Below, in pieces: positions 11,707 to 25,680 of a DNA stretch of 64,000 nucleotides (the first letter of the stretch is position 1; every line of letters begins with the position of its first letter). Where the stretch lies: contig NC_021673.1 in assembly GCF_000247815.1 (NCBI RefSeq), positions 112,943,479 through 113,007,478 on the forward strand, written 5' to 3'. Source of the DNA: Ficedula albicollis. Its lineage: Eukaryota; Chordata; Aves; Passeriformes; Muscicapidae. The notes beneath the pieces were generated by a model, which was not told the DNA's origin, searched no databases, and worked only from the letters and a program-made list of their open reading frames with translations. The translations under genes and the position numbers were made by a program.

Positions 11707-14700
11707 TTGTAAGGTAGCAGAATGATGAATGGAAGGAGACCAAATGGGGTATGCTGCCTTCTTGACACCCGAGTCCAAACAAGAAAGTGAATTTACACCA
11801 TAGAGATTTCCCCCCAAGCAGAAGAAATCTGGACTACATATACTGTAAACAAACCATACCAATAGTAATTTTTAAAAAGAAGAAATCATATATTTTAACC
11901 TTTGGCACTGAGACAAATTTTCCAACTCTATGCTAGATATTAAGGATTTCTATTAAATCCCTGATTTTATTTCTGTTGTTATTTATAGTTTAAATCAATT
12001 AATATATGGTTTAATATACTATAATTAGATTGGACAGAGACATTAAAAAATAGCCTGTGCCTCTAATTATTAGAGAATGGCACTGTGAGTTAAGTATGCC
12101 TTGTAGCTTGCAATTTTCAAATATCAGGTGCAGCAAATGAACATTGTTAAGGCTGCCTGCTGGCTAGGGCAGTAAGAGCTTTTCTCAGCTAGAAGCTATT
12201 TCTCCACAGAGCAAATCCTTCTCTTCCTACTACAAAATATGAGAGGAAATAAATAGGTCAAGCTCGTGGTGCTAAAGCACTGTGAGCTGTGAACCACAAA
12301 TAAAATTAATTCAAAACAGTTAAACAGAGACATGTTTGAAATATTAATAATACTTATCCCTGCTATTTTTCCAGTTTTTCTTGCTGCTTTTCCTACTACG
12401 AGTACTTCACTGTGCTGTGAGAGAGCATGAAAAGAAACAGCACCAAGAACTGATTAGGCAACCCTACAAAAACAAAACAGCAGCCTCACAGGAAAAAAGG
12501 AAAAATTATCTGACATTAGTTTCTAGGGGAGCATTAAGAAAAACTTTAGGTTTTTTCTAGAAAATCTTGAAAATTCAGTAACACTATTTCTTTTTAATTA
12601 GCTACTGTAATTTACCTCCCTGCTGAGTCAATAAAAGGAAGACAAACCTGCCTGTGTGTTGGATCCTTTTCCTTTTCTCCTTATACCATAGTTGGCTTAC
12701 TACAGCAAAGATGTACTCACAAAAAAATTTATATATATAGTCACAATAATTAGAACTCTTACACTGTGTTTCCTGACATCGTTAGAAAAAGGAGCAAAAA
12801 AATTTGCATAGAATATCTTCATCCAGACTCGAGGAAATTAACTGAATTATGTGGTACAACATAAAGTTTCTATTCACAAAGCAGTTAGCAATTTTTCAGC
12901 CTTTACAGCTCCTTTGTGTTCCTTTGTTCAGTGGTGAAAAAGAGATTTAAGCAGGTAATTTGAGTAGAGGTAAAAAAAACATTTCTGCACCCTGTTGTAC
13001 AACATTTGATTTAGTCCTGACAATGAAAAGGGGTCAACAGACCCAGGCATTCACAGGTTGCATGGCTTCAAGCAATCAATTTCTCTTCTTGCCTGATATT
13101 TTTAATGATATATCATTCCACATACATCATTCTTGGCCAAAAAGAAGTAAGGGGAATTGGGGGGTGTACACGTCCCAGGTAGCCATTGCCTGGGACTGGC
13201 TGGGCATCACATCTCCTGGTGGGAAGTGGTGAGGGATTACCCTTTTCCTTTTCATTCTTCACTTACTCAGCTTGACCCAGTTATGTTTTTTTCCCCTTGC
13301 TTCTGCTCTTTGGATTTTTTCCCTGTGCTGCTGTGGGGAGTGTGAGGGTGGGTGGGGACTTACCTGCCATCCAGGGACAGCCCACCACAGCCTCAAGCTG
13401 TTGTAGACCATGGATGTGCATTTAGAAATCCTTGTTATAGGCTTGCTCTGTTCTTCTGGCCTGCTATATCTAGACATTTTATCTGTTGTGCACATTATTC
13501 AGAGACAGACTACAAAGCTGTGAACAACTGATCTTGTCCAGCACAAACATTTTATATTCTTATATATTTAATCCAGCAACCACCTATATGACATTGCTTG
13601 ATTTCTCCCATTATTTCACAATTCTTTTTCACATGCTGGTGTTTTTCAATAGTGGAGTCGAGGGTGGAGCCTAGACTAGATCCTGACTTCAGGATCTATC
13701 AAGATCAGCTTTTCTTTATACAGAAAAACATGTCTTTTTTATGAATGACTCACAAGCCTTCCAAAGCCAGATTCAGAGGAGCTTCAACAAATTTATGGGG
13801 AGTCTTTTAACACAGTGCTAGGCACTTTGAAGAAATGAAATTGCCTCTCATTTTCAATGGAGTTTTACCAACAAAACCTACCTACATCTACACTGTATTC
13901 AGCAGGGAGTCAGGCCATTACAGCAAGAATTCCCAGCCACTTTAGTGTAACTCTGCTTTCCAACTAGTTTTATAGACACAGTCACATACATGTTCACCTG
14001 CTTTCCCTCATTCAGAAAATTCCTTCTCTCTAGAGGACAGGCAGCTTCAGAACAGTCAAATGCTTGTTTACCTCTGCATACTCTTTCTGTATCTTCTGAT
14101 ATTCACCATGGCTGGTATGGTGGTGTTATCCTTCAATGACAGGCAGCAAGGTGCCAATCTGGATAAAAACATTTGACTCCAGATCTCTCTTCATGTGTTC
14201 TGACTCCAGTTTCCCAGCAGGGATTGAGAGCAGTAAACCAATCTGATTAGTTGATAAGCTACCCAGATTGTCCACTCTCACAACCCAAAGTTGCATCTGT
14301 AGATATTATCCACAGCTGTACATGAAAACTACTCTGTAAATCAGGGAGAGAAGAATGAATGACTGTCTTGTCTTCCCAGTGTGTATATAAGCCTAAAGAG
14401 ACTCAACACACTCAGACCATGGTCAGGTACTTAACTCTGTACGGAAGTTTATGGACATTTTGACATTTTCCCACCATCCCTCCCTGCCAGCAATCCCTTG
14501 AAGACTAGAGATCTGACTAGAGGTTTGACAGGGCCATTCACAAAGAAACTCCAGGATACTTGGGAAGATGTGAGGCTGTCTCAAGAAGGACCAGCACCTG
14601 CCAGTGTGCACTGATGAAGTTCTGTAGTGAGACATCCACCAAACTTGAAGCACTAGTTTAATAAAGATATTGGATGTAAGGGTAATGCTTTTCTGAAGAC

Positions 14701-14918
14701 AGCCTTAAGCAGTCAGACTCAGTGGACACACCCATGCTGGTAGAAACTGGCCTTATCCTAACAGCAATATTTAAGCTAATCAGGGGTAATCAGGCCTTTG
14801 TTACAGAAGATGTGGATAAGAGAAAGAAATAACCCTGAGGATGTTGCTGGGTACCTGATCAAGATGTTTTCCCTCGTGCTTTTACTGCCTTAGAAGGTTC
14901 AAAGCAGACCCAAAGTAG

Positions 14919-15320
14919 GTGGCTCTGAGACCTGGATTCAAGAGAACAAATTTAGTTGCAATGCTTGAATCTAGATTTGCACACACAAAAAGGGACAGAG
15001 ATTTATGGTCTCTCCTTCACAGGATGGTTCTGAATTTCAGTACCTTCTTAGAAGAGGAAGTTAAAACTCTAATTGAATCTGTGATTGTTCCAAAGAAGAA
15101 ATTAATAAACCCAGTACTTAGGGGTGAAAACAACACTAGAATAAAAACTCCCATCTGTCTGATGCAATTTGGTATAGACAAACCACTTGAGGACACTGTT
15201 ATTGTTAAGTATCTGTATGAAATTCAGAGGACATCAATTGCTCCTATGATTGAAGAAGACCCTAAATATTCCAGAGGAGGCACCCAGAAGAGGAGGACAT
15301 GTGTAGAAGACACATTGTAG
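14919..15320 (+). other. Unidentified 133-codon open frame
   Basis: The frame opens at ATG 14919 and has an unusually protein-like composition: charged and hydrophobic residues mixed, with segments such as LEEEVKTLIESVIVPKKK and KPLEDTVIVKYLYEIQ. I could not assign it to a family and saw no convincing splice sites, Kozak context or downstream poly(A) signal. Its last 18 codons run into a tandemly duplicated 61-bp unit. It could be an eroded processed pseudogene, an unrecognised exon or a chance frame; I favour a relic or chance. Confidence 0.2.
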
Positions 15321-15386
15321 AAGACACTATTCCAGAGGAGGCACCCAGAAGAGGAGGACGTGTAGAAGACACATTGTAGAAGACAT
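15267..15386. repeat. Two-copy ~61-bp tandem duplication
   Basis: The unit TATTCCAGAGGAGGCACCCA and onwards occurs at 15267 and 15328. The second copy lacks two bases (GGACATGTG against GGACGTG) and is otherwise identical through AGAAGACA. The unit contains a shorter internal echo of GTAGAAGACAC. Confidence 0.95.
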
Positions 15387-16340
15387 GGAAAACTAAAAGT
15401 AGGCTGGGAATGGAGCTGGAGAAAGGGGAAACTAGTCATAGGCCTTGAAAGTTGTATGGTGACCCCAAACTTTCCTACTTCTCCCTCAAGAGAAGGAGTG
15501 AGAGAGAAGAAAGAGCAGTCAGGGGATAGAAAATTCAATTTCTTAGCTCCTTGTCCTCTAGCTTCTTGTCCTTACCTGGATTTAGCGAAAGTGCTTGAGA
15601 AGTGGTGAGGCTGCTCAGCTGAGAAGGATTCCTGGCTGGCAAACAGCCTCTTGGATGAACTGCTGGTTGCTACTTAGTTGGCAGTGTGAGGCACACTGCC
15701 CTGCACAACAGGACCAAGGAAACTTGGACACCTAGGCATACCTGCCACTCTTCTGTGTGGAAGATGTATGCCAGAGCTTTTTTGGGTGAGGACAACACAG
15801 GGACCTAGCACAAGGTACCTGCTTCAGCCCTTCCTGGCGTGAGAGAGACAGGAGAGTGTAGATATTCAAAAGTGGAAGAGAGGAAAAAGGGGTTTTGGTC
15901 TGAAGGGGTTTTTGAATTCCTGGTGAGACAAAAGGTGAAGCAGCCCCGCATCTAGGGCAGAGATGAGCTGTAGGCTTTCAGGGACATGGGGAGATGATGT
16001 TAGGAACAAACACACCTCCCAGGTGATGGGCAACAACTGGCAAGGATTTGCTCCAATATTCTCATATCCAAGAATAGGGGCCTCTGAAAAGACATCCAGT
16101 AGTTTTTCAAGAACAGTGGCAAAATGGTGTTCCCTCCAGCCAACTTCAAATTATATATGGTAGTTATTCAGTCCTACTGGATTTACTCAGTAATATTGAG
16201 AAATGATGTTTGAGGGGCTGCATGAATTGGACTCAGAGGCTCTTTTCCCTGTTTGAAGACCATAATAGTTATAGCTTTAAATGCTATTCAATTTAAATGT
16301 TATAATGTTTCACAATCATGTATTTAAACACAGAAATCTG

Positions 16341-16346
16341 TTTATT
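16341..16346 (-). terminator. NOL4: Candidate NOL4 distal polyadenylation signal
   Basis: Read on the minus strand this is AATAAA. It is followed about 10-20 bases downstream by TTTCTGTGTTTAAATA, a plausible U/GU-rich downstream element. No other hexamer further downstream looks better placed. Confidence 0.45.
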
Positions 16347-17274
16347 TACCCAAACAAAACAGAGGAAATGATTCCAGCCCTCAGGTTTTGAATTCTCATT
16401 TAAATATGTGAACATCAGTCCACAACTTAGAGATGTTTGTGTATCTATGTACCTCCAAAATACTCATATTTCATAGGCTTTTTCACATTAATATTCACCA
16501 ACAGTATCACAAAAGTTCTTTTTCTTTTACATAACTGTAAGCAACAGTAATTCTAGAAACACTAGAGAAAAAAAAGCATAGCAATGTCCACAGTTACAAG
16601 AAAAAGTGCACATTACTTGGTCACAATCACAGTCATTACTTGGAAAACTATATGTAACAAGTAGATATAAAATATCACTGATGCCTTAAACTCATCGTCA
16701 AAAACGGAATTACATAAAATTTTGTACATGAAATAAGGCAAATTTAGGAATGCACAAGAAACTTGTTATTCAACAAAAGCTAAACAACAGAACAGATAGT
16801 ACAATAAGCATAAACTAAAGTACCTTTCTCTATATACTTAAAAAGAAGCCTGCCATAGTGCACAAAGAAAACACCATTAATGTGTAATCAATATTATAAA
16901 ATAAGAAATAGAGGGGTTGGGAAGAGTGGGGAAGGGGAGAGAAGAGTTTTATTATAGTTGCAGCTGCATCCACTTACAGTTTTGTACAGGTTTTAGCTAG
17001 GCCTGGGAATTATACAAATTATACCAGAAGTGTCAATGACCTTCCTTGGTAAGAATTTTTGTTTAAATTAAGGAAAAAAATAAATACACACAAGAGTGCA
17101 AATTTTCAGATTGTCACTTGCAACCTCTTAACATTCATCATCTACATCCAATCACAACTAGAGGGACTTGTATAAGACAGCAGCAGTGATCATGGAGTCA
17201 GATGAGCTCACCGTAAGAAATCAAATCATCTTTTTTTTCTCAACGATATGTCTTTTTTAAAAAACGCTCAACTC

Positions 17275-17280
17275 TTTATT
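17275..17280 (-). terminator. NOL4: Candidate NOL4 proximal polyadenylation signal
   Basis: This is a minus-strand AATAAA about 800 bases after the stop codon, followed by GAGTTGAGCGTTTTTT. If used it would give a short 3' UTR of roughly 0.8 kb. Confidence 0.3.
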
Positions 17281-18074
17281 AATTGCTAATAAAGCTGCAA
17301 TATATTACAGAATGGAGTTGAGAATGGCATGAATGCAGGAAATGCATACTTCCTTTGGAAGGTATTCCATAGATGACAATTTACAGTACACAGGGGAGGA
17401 AATTATCCAGCATCAAGAGTTACTCCTTGTAGAAAGAATATGAAGTTGGGAAGAAGGGCACAGCCAGGGATTCAAGAGAGGAAGGGGGGACTTAAAATAG
17501 CTCCTCAAAACATTTTCAGGACCAGTGAAAAAGTTTACCAAAGTAAAAATGAAAAATCTTGAATGAAAACAAAAATCTTTTGTTTCGTTTTTTATAAAAA
17601 TTACATTTTTTTTAAAATACAAGATCCTTTTCATTGCAATTGTGCCCTGTAGCAACAGGACATTTGGCAATGTTTTGCCATATACTGCAGCTTTAAGTCC
17701 AATGAGTCAGTATCACATTCCACTAATATTGCACTTGGATCTTGAACCACTTGTTTTAAAAAACCATCACAGCATCTTCTGTTTCCTCCACTTGTTAGAA
17801 TGAGTTAATTTCTAGCCACTTTTTCGATATTTATGCTGACACACTAAAACAAAAGCAATAGGCTGGACACAGTAAAGTACCTCAGAAATACCAGAGGTCG
17901 AAGTTCACTTGAAGCACCTTAACACATCACTTTATGGATCAAGAACAGTGTGGCATTATGGTAATTAACTCTCCTAAAAGACTGTGCAGTAACTGAAGTG
18001 TGTGCTCTGGGAAATCAAAATGTCATTAGTGGAAATTCTGAGCTAAGACCAGGCCGGTGTGAAGGTCACATGAC

Positions 18075-18268
18075 TCAGTTCTGCTGCAGAATAAGGTTTT
18101 CCAGTTCATCTGCAGAGCGCAGTAAGAAGGCGGCGGATTCTCGGTACCCTGCCACAAGCTGCCTCACTGCGTTTATCTCAGTCGGACTCAGCTGCGGCCT
18201 GGAGCTGGAGCTGCTGGAGGATCCAGAGCTGCTTGCTAACTGCCTCTTCATACTGAGATCTGTGGGAC
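18075..18268 (-). CDS. NOL4: NOL4 terminal coding exon
   Basis: This exon encodes the C-terminus of nucleolar protein 4, a nuclear/nucleolar protein expressed mainly in brain and testis whose molecular role is poorly defined. The acceptor is seen on the minus strand as CTGTGCTGTCTGCAG followed by GTCCCACAG. The first two bases complete a Gly codon split with the previous exon. Sixty-three further codons precede TGA at 18075-18077. Visible elements are PTDLS at the very start, which fits the PxDLS motif bound by CtBP corepressors; a serine tract ([11 protein letters not shown]); then a conserved helical tail with [19 protein letters not shown] and ending LENLILQQN. The NOL4 paralogue NOL4L has a closely similar tail, so NOL4 rather than NOL4L is inferred from the adjacent exons and the very long introns. 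The ATG at 18279-18281 lies in the intron and is not a start. Confidence 0.93.
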
Positions 18269-20284
18269 CTGCAGACAGCACAGGGAAACAAAAGAAGCTT
18301 CAGATCTGCTGCCAGAGACATTTCACAGATAGCAACGCAGAGCAGTAGTACCTGCTCTCACATGACTGCAAGTAGCAGAAATAAACAATTCTTCTGTTAC
18401 CGGTCACCTTGACAGGAACCACAGCAATTTATATTTATGTATCACAGACCTCACTTACAGAAAATGAGGGGCAAGTCCACCGCCAGCAGAAAATTACCCT
18501 CCAGGGCCATATTCCAACAGCGTGAGCCACTTGCACCCCAAGCCTTGCCCTGGGATCTGACCACGGAGATTAGGCAGAAGGTTCATCTCCTGTGCGTCCC
18601 CCCAGCTCCAGCTGCCGTCGTAGACTTCATGGCAATATGCACACTTGCAATTTTTATCACAGAAAATCCAACTTATATTCTCTAGACAGCTATTTTCACA
18701 TTTTATGCTTCAATCAGCATGTGGCCAGATTGGATCCCTTGCAGACGTAGATAAATGGCCATCCACATGACTTGCCTGACGCTGTCTGATCACTTACACA
18801 AATAGCTGCTCATGAATGAGATTAGGCTGGTGACAATCTGGCTGCCACAGTGAGGAGCACACCATCATCTGTGAGGGCTGCATACAGCTGGCAACACATT
18901 GCAAGGATCTTGTAAGGCCAGAACACTGACAAGAGATTCTGCAGCAATCACCATGCTGTTGTATTGGCAGCTCACAGCAATATGCTTAACACTTTTCTTC
19001 AAAAAATATTCTCAAGACCATGAATACTTCATATAGAAGACAGCCTTCCAGAGGGCAGCCTGCAGGTTACTGTGATTGGCAAAACATCTGCCATCATGAA
19101 ATTTGGCTTTGTGTGGAATTGCCCTGGCTGTCTGATCAGTTATTAACCAGCTAAGATGCATGGTGCTGTAATGAAGTGTTTGCCATTTCCACTTAACACA
19201 TTTTTTCTTCCTGGAGTGTAAACTTGGACAGGTAGAATTAGACTGAGGACTTTTTGGAACATATATAGAAGGATACAGATGGCAACTACACCTATTAAAC
19301 AGTATATTCTGTGCAAATCTGGGAAATATTCCTCTCTCATTTTGGCAAATCTATCTACTTTGGCAGGCAGAAGATCAGACTAGCCTGACACTAATCTTAA
19401 TACTCTCCTGGAAACTGGGATCAAGCTATCCAAAGAAATGTATCTGGCTTTCCTATGAGAAAAATGTCACTCTTCAATTTGATCAGGACAAAATATGTCA
19501 GTGCCAAGGTTTTCAAGCAAAGACAGGAATAACCTTAAAATTTAGCAACTGTCAAACACACAGAACACACTAATTCATACTTTGGAGGTTCTCCTAAACA
19601 ATTCCACAAAATGTATAAGATTAAAAAACACAGACTCACAATCTTAAGCACTAATGGAAAGAGATGTCTGATTTCCATGTCTGAAGCTGAAGATCTGATC
19701 ATAAACCTTATTTAATTTTCTTTCTTATATGTCTGTGTAGAGGTACAGGTGAGACCACAAAAAAAGGTGGAGATTGCCATGTCCCCACAAAAACTGAAGT
19801 TCATGAAAAATCTCCCCTCGGGTGAATAAAAGCAGAGCTGGGGCTATGAAAAGAAACTACTCAAACTGGAAGGGTCCTATTAGATCTGATTTCCTGCTAC
19901 ACAACTAGCACTTAGCCTTACAACTTGTATTACCTGGTTTTACACTGGTATAAATGAACTGAGTCTTAAATGTTTTCCAGTGTACAAAGGATAAATTAAG
20001 CACAATTAGCTCAGCGATTTTGTTTCAGTGTGACCATACACTGCAGGAAAATGATGACTGTGAAGAAGCTCAGAGGATATTTTTAAATAAAATCTTAACC
20101 CAGCATGGGGAAGAATGGTATACCAATCATAATGCAAGTTGGGCTGAATGGTTGTAAGATGCCATTACAGACTTCTATATTTATTGAGGCAGTAGTGAAA
20201 AAGCTGCCACTGACATATTGAGGGCATTGTGCTCCACACAAACCTACTTTATGTTTTTTCTTTGACTTTCATTCATGTCACTGC

Positions 20285-21112
<828 letters not shown>

Positions 21113-24100
21113 TTCTGGCAGAATATTCTGCAGCAGAGCATCTCATTTTATGAAATGTAACTGAAGGGCTTTTCTCATTGGTAATCCAGATTTTAAGTGA
21201 CAGAATAGGATATCAGTTTATGTCACTCATAAGTAAAATATACATGGAAATGGTGCTTGGTCATACCTCTCAGGTTTTCCTTACAGAAACTGAGGGAACT
21301 TACACAAACTGATTTCCTTTCACTGCTCTGAAAGGAGAGCTAGGACAAGACCAGACATCTATCATGCACAAATCAGTGTAAGTCCTCACAAGTCTATAGG
21401 GTCACAGTTATTTGCATAGTCTGAAGATCTGGCTGGCTCTGTATTCCTAGATGTCTGGATGAATTTTCACAAAGAATGTTCTTTAATTCTTCAGAATATT
21501 TATCTTTGCATCCTGAAGGTACTGGAAAAAGCTGGATGGCTGCCTGCATAGACAGGGGACAATGACAACCCAAAAATCTTCTTGGTCTGGGAGATTTCTG
21601 TTGTGTCAGAGCTCTTGTATACAAATAAAATATCTCAAATTTTAACATGCCCAGATTCTTCACACTACTTGGTGGGTTTATTTTTTAATTTCTATCTTAC
21701 TAGGAAAATGGGATTTTACTTCACTCCCCAACTCCTGTCTTATACTTAACAACTCCCAGTGCTGTCCTCCTTCCCCCTTAAAGAAAACCCCCCTGAGGAA
21801 AAAAAACAAAGAAATACACACACAGAGAAAATTTTCACAGCTATGATTTTGGGACAGTGAGAACACCCACACCTATTCAGGAATGGAAGCTGACAGAGAA
21901 CTGAACAGAAAAAAAATTAAATAAAATACATGCTTCATGTGGAGATAAGGATTTTAGCTCTTTTAATTATGCTATGTGACCCCTACATCTCACCTCTAAA
22001 GCTTACCTATGACAGCCCAAGCTTTATATCTGGGAGAACACCTCACTCAGAGATTAGTTCCAGGATGTGTTACATTGGTCTCAGCTTTTAATAGCTATGA
22101 CAGACACTCACTGGCAGTAATAGAGATTCTCAAAGGTTGGCCAGGCTGCTAAATACTAAAATACTATAACTTATTTGTAGCGTCATCAGTCATACCTGGT
22201 CATCTGACTATAAGTGCATTCTTGTACTGTAGATTTTTCCTGTGTAATTTTATGCAAATCAGCTATTGAAATAAGGAAACCTAAACCTTACTCTTACCTA
22301 CCATATCTCTTTAATCAGAAAAGTAAATCACACATTTCTGAAGGCTTAAAATAGCTGGTTAAGGACACTTCATGTAAATCTATCTCCAGAAGCCATCACT
22401 GCAGGTTACTAAATGTGGAAAAAGCTGAACCATCATGTCTTTTAATAACTATCTTCACTATTTCTTTGGTGTATTTAATATTATTTATTAAGCTGCCAGT
22501 CCTCACAGGAACAAGAAAGTGTTTACTTGTAAAGAGGGAAATCTGAATATTTTTGCAATGAATTTTGCAGTGTCAGGTTCCTCCAAGATGTTACTGCACA
22601 TTTTAGCATACTGCTTCCTATTCTGGAGTACTTCAGGGCTATTAAAAATCTTGATTGCAAACATTATCAGGTTCCACAATATCTGTTGAGCAAGCAAAAA
22701 TTAAGTATATATCACAGAGATTAAGACAGGAGATTTATTTCCATTTTTTTCTTTCTCTTAGTGCATATTGCCATAACACAAAACTGCCACCTTCCCTGTT
22801 TTTATAACAGCACAACATTCTCATAACAAGTGGATTAAACAAATTGTTCAGATAGACCCTTTCTTTTATACTCTTCCAGAAGACTAAAGTATTGTTCCTC
22901 TGCCTCTTGTTTAGGCCATCTGATTAGCCTAAATATGGGAATATTTTTTATTTACTATTTCTGTCTAGTTACATTGACCTAATTTCCCCTGTGAGGTGCA
23001 ATTTTTCTTGTTGGAGCAACATCAGGCTGAATATGAAAACTCTAAAAACCTACTCTTCATGTGCTAGACATACATTTATCAAATTAGCTGCTAGAAATGT
23101 CTGCCATTAAATACACTGTGGAACAAATGGCTTTTTTTGTAAATTAAAAGACTTTATTGGAACTAGTTATTGCCTCATGCACTACTCATTACCAACGTGA
23201 TTTATATCAAATTCCAAAATATGGGTCAGATGTAGATGTGTTGATACTGATTGCTCAGACACTATCAACTGTCTCAGCAAAATTCCCTTAAGGATTGTAT
23301 GTTGTCACTGGGTAGCTACCAATCTTATAATTAACAACTACTGAAGGAATAATAAATGTGTCAGTGACTCTCAGAATGGTTATCACTACTGTAGATAAAA
23401 ATGTAAGTAAAAAATAATTCTTAAAAGCTTTATGTGCTTAAGCATCTACATTAATAGTTCAGCAACCTTTTTCACCAGTGATAATGCAAAAAGTAGTGAC
23501 ACTTATTTAGACAAAAATACATTTGCCTAGGCTTCAAAATCTCCTGTGTGAATATATTTTCTATTGCACCTATTCTCCTCTCCCATTTTTTCCTCATCAG
23601 TGGCTTTAGAGGAGAGGCTGGACTACATTCTTATATACACCAATAAAACTAAATGGAAAAAAAACCATTGAAGTATGCTACCTTTCCTTTCCAAATCAGA
23701 TGTATTTCTTGCAATAAGAATACTTTGTTGTGATATTACGTATCTGTCAATGCTTCTTTCCCTCCTGCCTTCAAACATAGAGCAGATGTACCTAAAAGTA
23801 TTATTTCAAGTGCCAGGAGAAATCAAGAAAACAGGGACTGATGAATTGGATCTTTTAAGCTTCTTTCTCCCTTCTACACCTCTCCCTCTGGAAGACACAT
23901 CTTTGCTACTTTAGACAGCAGGAAAAAAATGCTGTCTTGCCTGAGGAAAGTGATATGAAAAACACAGAAATGCCTACAGCCATCATTTATTTTCAGTGAT
24001 CAGGAAACAGTGGTCTGTGATTAAATGATTATGTGAGATCCTTCCTATCCACCACAGGAGATTAATTATGTGGTATATACTGTGTTGCCTTAACAGTTGT

Positions 24101-24669
24101 CACCTCAGCTTTGCACAGAGTTAGGAAAGTAGGATAGTGCCCAGTACATCCACAGACATTCCATTCCCCATCCCTGCATTGGGAACAGAGTAGTACTTGC
24201 CTGTGCCATGTATCTGACAATTTGAAGAAGAGGAGGAATGTGGGGAAGGGCTTAACAGAAAATTCAGCCAGCACATTCCAGGAAAAATTTTCCTTTTGCC
24301 AAAATATAGGTCAAACCATTTAACTTCTGCCACCTCCACCTTTTGGGTTTTTAAACGGGATCAAACATACTGGTCCAGGTTCCTAACTCTATCACTCTTG
24401 ATCTGTTTCTTCATGCTCCAGGCTCTGTGTTAGAGACAAACTATGTTCTCTTTCCCTTCTCTCCACTTTGATGTCATTAGAGTAGCACTGAGAACACAAA
24501 AGATTGTGCAAGAGTAGAGGTATAAAGGAGACCTGGAGGGAGGAACCACAGCAAAAATCCTTACATCCTGGCTAGCCAACCTGTGAGTAACCCTCAGCAC
24601 TTTAAAAACTAGCTACATATTGGATATTCTCATCTGCTGGCTTTTTTCCCCCAGTTTGTCACCCAGAAT

Positions 24670-24717
24670 ATCAACAAGTTTATCATCAAGTTCATCACCA
24701 AGTTTATCAGCACTATC
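24670..24717. repeat. Short 12-bp tandem repeat
   Basis: Three successive copies follow the pattern ATCANCAAGTTY (ATCAACAAGTTT, ATCATCAAGTTC, ATCACCAAGTTT) plus a decayed partial fourth. Differences between units are mostly at one fixed position. It lies in the last NOL4 intron. Confidence 0.85.
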
Positions 24718-25552
24718 AATCATGCAAGTGCCAAGATTTTACAGAAGGTTACAGCTTGACCAAATGTTTGGATGGGGAAAGGAGGCACCTTTCCTGCTGC
24801 CTCGTGAACAACTGGACAGGAGTGCTCAGTACTCCTCTCCCTGGCACAGATCAGCACAGTCCTGCTGATCCTTGGAGCACTGGCTCCAGGACATTCCCCA
24901 GCTACTCTGCTGCCTTCAGCAGGCTGCATCACCTGGAGAACCAGGATGCAGAAGGACCAGGAAGGCTGACTGGCACATGGGTGAGAGCCTGGCTAAAGCA
25001 GGGAGCAGCTGGGAGGGCAGAGCCTCTGGAAGGGAGCAGCAGGGAGGGGTGAGCAGGGCCAGGATTTGCCGTGGTGTGAACATGATGGGATGCAGTCCAA
25101 AAACTCACCTGAGCTGGAAGGGGACTGGACATTTGTGGTGCCTGGGATGCAGTGCTGAGTTGTGGCTGTGGTGGAGGTAGGCTGCAGATCTGTGGACAGA
25201 AATGGAGACACAACACTTTGTCTTACTGTGACATGAGGGCATATCCTCCATGGCCAGCCCAAAACCAAGTCTGAAACACCCTCTTTTTACACACACAAAA
25301 GGAACTGACTGACATTTCTGGCTAGAAAACCAGACAATGATGCAGGAGAAACAGTCACAAATCACCTCCAGGAAATTCAGCTATGGCAGTAGGAACACAT
25401 TCCATAACCCTTAGAGAAAATGGACTTCAGGAAATGAAGCAGCTGCAAAGATCATGACTCCAAGGAGCCCAACACAACTTCAGAGAGTGCTGACAGTCAT
25501 CAGGAGAGAGCAGACAGCAACTCACTGGACTGAAATACACAGGGAGACAAGC

Positions 25553-25680
25553 CAATCCCACTCCCTCAGGAGACACTCAGGCTACATGCAGGGACTTCAA
25601 CACTCCTGGTGGTATCAATCCCACTCCCTCAGGAGACACTCAGGCTACGTGCAGGGACTTCAACACTCCTGGTGGTATCA
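25553..25680. repeat. Two-copy 63-bp tandem duplication
   Basis: The unit CAATCCCACTCCCTCAGGAG and onwards, ending CTCCTGGTGGTAT, occurs at 25553 and 25616. One difference is visible (GCTACATGC against GCTACGTGC). It lies in the last NOL4 intron. Confidence 0.97.

Larger units (their letters stand above)
11539..16319. other. Intergenic DNA downstream of NOL4, no supported gene
   Basis: This stretch lies between the CR1 copy and the inferred NOL4 transcript end. It contains tandem duplications at 11575 and 15267 and an open frame of unknown meaning at 14919-15320. The rest is AT-rich noncoding sequence without recognised families. Confidence 0.5.
16320..18074 (-). other. NOL4: Probable NOL4 3' UTR
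   Basis: This runs from the NOL4 stop codon towards lower coordinates. It is AT-rich with no long open frames and no recognisable mobile elements, as expected for a preserved 3' UTR. Several minus-strand AATAAA hexamers occur (plus-strand TTTATT at 16341, 16948 and 17275). The one at 16341-16346 is the preferred end, giving a UTR of about 1.7 kb. The boundary is inferred, not observed. Confidence 0.55.
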
